Below are positions 5,862 through 9,348 of a DNA stretch of 9,348 nucleotides, one piece after another. The notes under the pieces were generated by a model. That model saw nothing but the letters and a program-made list of their open reading frames with translations. It was not told the origin of the DNA and did not search any database. The DNA lies in NCBI GenBank assembly GCA_007135795.1, contig SLIE01000474.1, positions 1 to 9,348 of the forward strand, given 5' to 3'. The position numbers were made by a program, and so were the translations under genes. The first letter of the stretch is position 1, and each line of letters starts with the position of its first letter. The DNA comes from Desulfobacterales bacterium. GTDB taxonomy: Bacteria > Desulfobacterota > Desulfobacteria > Desulfobacterales > Desulfosalsimonadaceae.

Positions 5862-5876
5862 TGGCAATACCTGCCA
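5862..5876. promoter_or_regulatory. Candidate adh operator (palindrome)
   Basis: TGGCA-ATACC-TGCCA, perfect 5-bp arms, about 50 bases upstream of the adh start and so probably in or near its promoter or 5' leader. The size and symmetry fit a dimeric regulator. The cognate protein is not in the window. Confidence 0.4.
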
Positions 5877-6048
5877 ATACGACACAAACAGGATTGTAAA
5901 TATTTTTCGAAACCGATATCTTATTGAATAATAGATTGATTGTGATGGCAGAAATATCGGTAAGCGGTCGCTTATGCCTTTATGTGTTTCGGATATGAAA
6001 TATAACAGTTAATCCGTAAGTAGTTGGTCAAAACGAGACGTCATCTAT

Positions 6049-6073
6049 GGTCCGCCAAGCTGATAGGCGGACC
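6049..6073. repeat. Perfect 8-bp inverted repeat upstream of the photolyase
   Basis: GGTCCGCC and GGCGGACC around a 9-base loop, about 80 bases before the photolyase ATG. It could be a leader hairpin or an operator. No T-run follows on either strand, so a terminator is unlikely. Confidence 0.5.
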
Positions 6074-6152
6074 TTGCACCGAATATCGTTAAAGATAATT
6101 GGAAAATGTTACGAATGCAATTTCGGGTACCTCTCCAAAAAGGATTTCCAAC

Positions 6153-7535
6153 ATGATCCATAAAACCCGCATACGCCATTTCTCCGCAACGCTTCCCGAA
6201 TCCGGAAAATACCTTCTCTACTGGATGCAACAATCCCAACGCATCCATTTCAACCACGCCCTGGCCTATGCCAGCGACAACGCCAGACAACTCGACCTTC
6301 CGCTTCTTGTCGCCTTTGTCATCACCCCCGCTTTCCCGGAAGCGCGCTTCAGGCACTACCACTTCATGCTCCAGGGAATCGCCGAAGTTCAATCGGAATT
6401 AAAGGAACTCGGCATCCCGTTCATTATAAAAGAGGGCGACATGGTCGAGACGGTCCTTTCCATCGCCGCCTCCGCCGCCTGGGTCGTCACAGACACCGGT
6501 TATTTGAAAATTCAGCGCCAATGGCGCAGCCAGATCGAAAAACAACTTCGCTGCCCCTACACCGAAGTCGAATCGGACATCATCGTCCCGGTCAACACCG
6601 CGTCCGATAAATTGGAATACAGCGCCCGCACCCTGCGACCCAAACTCCTCTCCAAGGCCGATATTTATTTGCACCACATCGATTCTCTCCCACGCGCCAT
6701 CAAAGCTTTTGATCCCCCGCCGGAAATTTCAAACTCCCCAAACATCGCCACTCCCATTGACCCCTACCAAAGCGCCAAACAAATCTCACCTCCACCCAAC
6801 GAGGCCCGCCCGCTTCCCTTCCAGGGCGGCTATTCCCAGGCCCGCAAACACCTCGAGCACTTCATCCACAACCATTTGGCCACCTACGAAACCCTCTCCC
6901 GGGACCCCGTGGCCAAATGCCAGTCCAATTTAAGCCCCTATCTTCATTTCGGGCAAATCTCCCCCATTGAAGTTGCCCTCGAAATCAATCAATCCAATGC
7001 ACCCCCCGCATCAAAAGAAGCCTTCATCGAGCAATTGTTGGTGCGCCGCGAACTTGCCATCAATTTTGTCCATCACAACCCCGGTTACGATCAATATGAC
7101 ACCGCAGTCCCGACATGGGCCAAAAACACCCTTGCAGATCACTTAAAAGACAAACGCTCCCACCTTTACACCTTTGAAGAATTCGAAGCATCCCGCACCC
7201 ACGACCCCTATTGGAACGCCGCCCAATCAGAAATGGTCCGAACCGGCAAAATGCACAATTACATGCGCATGTACTGGGGAAAAAAAATTATCGAGTGGAC
7301 CCAAACCCCAAAGGACGCATTCAACATCATGCTGGCCCTCAATAACCGCTACGAACTCGACGGTCGCGACCCTAACGGATTCACAGGCGTTGCATGGTGT
7401 TTCGGCCGGCACGACCGCGCATGGAAGGAAAGGGAGATTTTCGGCAAAATAAGATACATGAACGCCGCAGGCCTGGAGCGCAAGTTCAAAATTGCAGACT
7501 ATGCCGCGGAATATGGCCCCGAGAGCCGACTTTAA
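6153..7535 (+). CDS. phr: Class II CPD photolyase (deoxyribodipyrimidine photo-lyase)
   Basis: Light-driven, FAD-dependent flavoprotein that splits UV-induced cyclobutane pyrimidine dimers. The 460-residue protein has the class II layout. The N-terminal alpha/beta domain starts with YLLYWMQQSQRIHFNHALAYA (20-40). The C-terminal FAD domain carries SNLSPYLHFGQISP (258-271), LLVRRELAINFV (295-306), TGKMHNYMRMYWGKKIIEW (364-382) and GRDPNGFTGVAWCFGRHDRAW (404-424). Trp354, Trp375 and Trp382 have spacings of 21 and 7, those of the electron-transfer triad of the Methanosarcina mazei class II enzyme. ATG 6153 is preceded by AAAAAGGA; a TTG at 6099 would add 18 residues of unlikely sequence. It is the only plus-strand gene, flanked by minus-strand genes on both sides. 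Its coding strand is unusually rich in C and poor in G compared with neighbours (many CCC, ACC, ATC codons), which may signal separate acquisition. Confidence 0.97.
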   Translation: MIHKTRIRHFSATLPESGKYLLYWMQQSQRIHFNHALAYASDNARQLDLPLLVAFVITPAFPEARFRHYHFMLQGIAEVQSELKELGIPFIIKEGDMVETVLSIAASAAWVVTDTGYLKIQRQWRSQIEKQLRCPYTEVESDIIVPVNTASDKLEYSARTLRPKLLSKADIYLHHIDSLPRAIKAFDPPPEISNSPNIATPIDPYQSAKQISPPPNEARPLPFQGGYSQARKHLEHFIHNHLATYETLSRDPVAKCQSNLSPYLHFGQISPIEVALEINQSNAPPASKEAFIEQLLVRRELAINFVHHNPGYDQYDTAVPTWAKNTLADHLKDKRSHLYTFEEFEASRTHDPYWNAAQSEMVRTGKMHNYMRMYWGKKIIEWTQTPKDAFNIMLALNNRYELDGRDPNGFTGVAWCFGRHDRAWKEREIFGKIRYMNAAGLERKFKIADYAAEYGPESRL

Positions 7536-7613
7536 CCATCAAGCCAAACGATCCCGTCTCAACCACCCCATGAACCACCATTTTTCTTCAAACTACCAGC
7601 AGCGCACCCCCTT

Positions 7614-7681
7614 GGGAGCGCCAGGCTCCTGCCTGGCATTTTTCCGGGCGACAGCCCGGCGCTTTGCTGCGCTGCGCGTCA
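7614..7681. repeat. Hairpin cluster at the convergent gene end
   Basis: After the terminator hairpin comes a second perfect hairpin, CCGGGC-GACA-GCCCGG (7644-7659), then a GC-rich stretch with repeated GCGC and CTGCG words to about 7680. Together they look like a dispersed intergenic repeat unit placed between convergent genes. The phrase TTTTTCCGGG is shared with the minus strand of the hairpin-rich gap at about 1165-1178, hinting at a common repeat family. No gene is seen in 7536-7701. Confidence 0.45.
7620..7643 (+). terminator. Probable intrinsic terminator of the photolyase gene
   Basis: GCCAGG-CTCCTG-CCTGGC hairpin followed by ATTTTT on the plus strand, 85 bases after the photolyase stop. 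An alternative hairpin GGAGC-GCCAG-GCTCC (7615-7629) competes with it. Confidence 0.65.
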
Positions 7682-7701
7682 CACCGCAAGATGCCCGCAT
7701 A

Positions 7702-8895
7702 TTATTGCTCAAGCACACCTTGTACCTGATTGGAAGTGTCAAGATACCATACCGCCCGGATTTCGGTTCCCTGATCCATGGTGGATTCAAGCGAAAAGTC
7801 TCCCCCGGAAAGCTCCACACGTTCGCGCATGGTCGAAAGTCCAAAACCCTTGTCTTTTTGATCCGCAGCAAGATTCTGGATGTCGAAACCCACGCCATTA
7901 TCGGCAATCCGAAGTTCGAGCCGATCGGTTTTTACCTGCATGAACAGGTTTGTCTCACTTGCACGGCTATGCTTGGCAATATTGTGGAAAGTCTCCTGTA
8001 TGACGCGGAATATGACTGTCCTGAGCTGCTCCGGAATATCTTCTTCAGCGCCGAATATTTCTATATTGGTAATGATTGAACCGTAGATGGTGCGAAATCG
8101 GTTGATAAATCCTTCAAGCGCGGTGATCAGCCCGTAGTCGCGCAGAAACGGGGGGCGCAGGTCGTTCATGATATTGCGAACGTCTCCGATTGTCTGGGTG
8201 GTGAGGTTTATCAGATTTTCCATCGATTCGGCCGCTTTCTGTCCTATGTCGCCCTGGGCCTGAAGCCCTTCCATGAAAAACTTGATGGCGCTCAGGGAAG
8301 AACCGATGCTGTCGTGAAGCTCGGCGGCTATCCGCCGGCGCTCCTCTTCCTGGGCCGACAAAAGCCTGTCGGAAAGATAGCGCAGTTTCCGCTCCGATAT
8401 CCTGAGTGCCTGGTTGGTTTTTTCCAAAGCCTTCGTGCGCTGCCGAACCCGCAACTCCAGTTCATCATTGCTCGCTTGCAGCTGCCGGGCCATGTATCTG
8501 CTTTCCTGTTTCTGTCGCTCGAGTTCTATGAAAACGGAAACTTTTCCAATCAGAATTGTCGGGCTGTAAGGTTTGGTGATGTAATCGACCGCCCCGGCAG
8601 TGTACCCTCTGAACTCGTGGTCTTCTCCGTGATACACCGCGGAGAGAAAAATGATCGGCATATTCTGGGTCTTTTCCTGACCGCGAATCCACTCGGCAAG
8701 TTCGTACCCGTTCATTTCAGGCATCTGAACATCCAAAATCGCCACGGCAAATTCGTGATTCAAAGTGGCAATCAATGCTTCGTTTCCGCTTTCTGCCCTA
8801 ATGATTTCGGCTTTCAGCGGCCCCAGGACCTGTTGGAGCGTGTACAGGTTTTCGGGTTTGTCGTCCACTATAAGAATTTTCTGTTTGTGATTCAT
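7702..8895 (-). CDS. Receiver-histidine kinase (NarX/DesK-type HisKA_3 kinase)
   Basis: Soluble 397-residue signalling protein with an N-terminal receiver domain and a C-terminal kinase. The receiver (about 5-125) has KILIVDD with Asp11/Asp12, phospho-acceptor Asp55 in LDVQMPEMNG, Ser85 and Lys108 (TKP). A coiled coil follows (about 125-180: ERQKQESRYMARQLQ, RQRTKALEKTNQAL). The HisKA_3 dimerisation helix carries His194 in AAELHDSIGSSLSAIKF. The HATPase domain shows Asn305 in ETFHNIAKHS, DNGVGFD (332-338) and GFGLSTMRERVELSGG (350-365). No membrane segment or PAS domain is visible, so input probably comes by phosphorylation of Asp55. The chosen start is ATG 8895 with AGGGA upstream, placing the receiver at the N-terminus; ATG 8955 overlaps the cheR stop as ATGA and would add 20 residues. 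No cognate LuxR-type response regulator lies in the window. Confidence 0.93.
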   Translation of the reverse strand: MNHKQKILIVDDKPENLYTLQQVLGPLKAEIIRAESGNEALIATLNHEFAVAILDVQMPEMNGYELAEWIRGQEKTQNMPIIFLSAVYHGEDHEFRGYTAGAVDYITKPYSPTILIGKVSVFIELERQKQESRYMARQLQASNDELELRVRQRTKALEKTNQALRISERKLRYLSDRLLSAQEEERRRIAAELHDSIGSSLSAIKFFMEGLQAQGDIGQKAAESMENLINLTTQTIGDVRNIMNDLRPPFLRDYGLITALEGFINRFRTIYGSIITNIEIFGAEEDIPEQLRTVIFRVIQETFHNIAKHSRASETNLFMQVKTDRLELRIADNGVGFDIQNLAADQKDKGFGLSTMRERVELSGGDFSLESTMDQGTEIRAVWYLDTSNQVQGVLEQ

Positions 8896-8951
8896 CTCAT
8901 TCCCTGTTTCATTGCAGTCCCCGGCGCTTCCGGGCAGCAGGATGCACGTCA

Positions 8952-9348
8952 TCATGTTTTGTGGGGTTTTTCTGTCACATGCATTTGAAAAATACGTGAA
9001 TTGCTGTCTACTCTGTCGAAAAGGCTTTTGGCTTCCAAAAAATTTAAGTCCTCATTGGTTCCAAGACAAAGAAATCCCCCTCGAACAAGACTATCAGCAA
9101 AAATGCCAAGTACCTGGTTTTGAAGCGGCGTATCGAAATATATCAAGACATTGCGGCATAAAATCAGGTGCATTTCACTAAATACCGCATCGGTAACCAG
9201 GTTGTGATTGGCAAACACAATGTTCCGCTTCAGTTCCGATGCCATAACGCCATTATCGTATTTTGCATGATAGTATTCTGAAAAAGTGCCTGTTCCCCCT
9301 GCCTCTTGGTAGTTTTCGGTATATTTGCGCATGGCATTGAGCGCAAAA
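8952..9348 (-). CDS. cheR: CheR-type protein-glutamate methyltransferase (C-terminal part, 5' end outside window)
   Basis: CheR uses S-adenosylmethionine to methylate glutamates of chemoreceptors. The 131 visible residues, starting FALNAMRKYTENYQEAGG, are the C-terminal half. FANHNLVTDAVFSEMHLILCRNVLIYFD is the diagnostic CheR block (split here as FANHNLVTDAVF and SEMHLILCRNVLIYFD). LQNQVLGIFADSLVRGGFLCLGTNEDL and a short tail ending EKPHKT follow. The frame stays open to the window edge, so the gene continues beyond 9348. Its TGA overlaps a possible ATG of the kinase gene (ATGA), implying co-transcription. Pairing of CheR-like enzymes with receiver-kinases is seen in non-flagellar chemosensory-type clusters; which pathway this serves cannot be told here. 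Confidence 0.93.
   Translation of the reverse strand, partial: FALNAMRKYTENYQEAGGTGTFSEYYHAKYDNGVMASELKRNIVFANHNLVTDAVFSEMHLILCRNVLIYFDTPLQNQVLGIFADSLVRGGFLCLGTNEDLNFLEAKSLFDRVDSNSRIFQMHVTEKPHKT

Larger units (their letters stand above)
5813..6152. other. Divergent adh/photolyase intergenic region, palindrome-rich
   Basis: No credible gene. Inverted repeats seen: TGGCA-ATACC-TGCCA at 5862-5876, about 50 bases upstream of adh; ACCGATAT (5912-5919) with ATATCGGT (5954-5961), spanning an AT-rich stretch; TAAGCG-GT-CGCTTA at 5961-5974; and GGTCCGCC/GGCGGACC at 6049-6073. The plus strand has a weak -10-like GATAAT at 6094-6099 for the photolyase, with TTGCAC at a short 14-base spacing. No clear -35/-10 pair or sigma-54 site for adh was found. 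The AT-rich centre (about 5890-5950) is where the divergent promoters most likely lie. Confidence 0.6.

Noticed and set aside
5862..5877. Possible sigma-54 promoter (TGGCA...TTGCC on the minus strand)
   Set aside because: GG and GC are separated by 8 bases instead of the required 10, so I read it as a palindromic operator instead.
4637..5899. Two long plus-strand open frames opposite the alcohol dehydrogenase
   Set aside because: They are antisense shadows of a fully conserved Fe-ADH and have no ribosome-binding site or domain.
7492..8988. Plus-strand frames opposite the kinase (7492-8079, 8314-8988)
   Set aside because: Antisense to conserved receiver and kinase domains; no recognisable protein.

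Overview
The window looks like chromosome from an anaerobic deltaproteobacterium (Desulfobacterota, sulfate-reducer type). This is inferred from gene content: a periplasmic CbiK-type chelatase behind a cobalamin riboswitch, a Desulfovibrio-like iron-dependent alcohol dehydrogenase, and a CheR/receiver-kinase signalling pair. No rRNA, tRNA, insertion sequence, prophage or CRISPR array was seen. All genes except the photolyase are on the minus strand.

Layout, right to left along the minus strand. (1) 9348-7702: the end of a CheR-type methyltransferase gene, followed by a soluble receiver-histidine kinase; the two are probably co-transcribed. (2) 6153-7535, plus strand: a class II CPD photolyase, convergent with the kinase and divergent from the next gene. 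A hairpin cluster lies at the convergent end and a palindrome-rich 340-base region at the divergent end. (3) 5812-4646: an iron-dependent alcohol dehydrogenase, then a strong stem-loop, then a small glutaredoxin-like gene (4564-4277). (4) 4055-2572: a complete hipB-hipA toxin-antitoxin operon with a readable promoter and two matching operators. (5) 2522-1: a cobalamin riboswitch leader with a terminator and a possible Shine-Dalgarno-masking stem, then an exported CbiK-like cobaltochelatase, a 204-base gap full of hairpins, and a FecCD/BtuC-family ABC permease cut by the left edge.

The most interesting part is unit 5. It pairs an exported chelatase with a metal-chelate importer permease under B12 control. 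The chelatase keeps both histidine metal ligands but appears to have serine where the family has a conserved metal-ligand glutamate. This could mean a binding or handling role rather than normal catalysis. The other units are recognisable families, with some noteworthy regulatory DNA (hipBA operators, adh/phr palindromes, intercistronic stem-loops).
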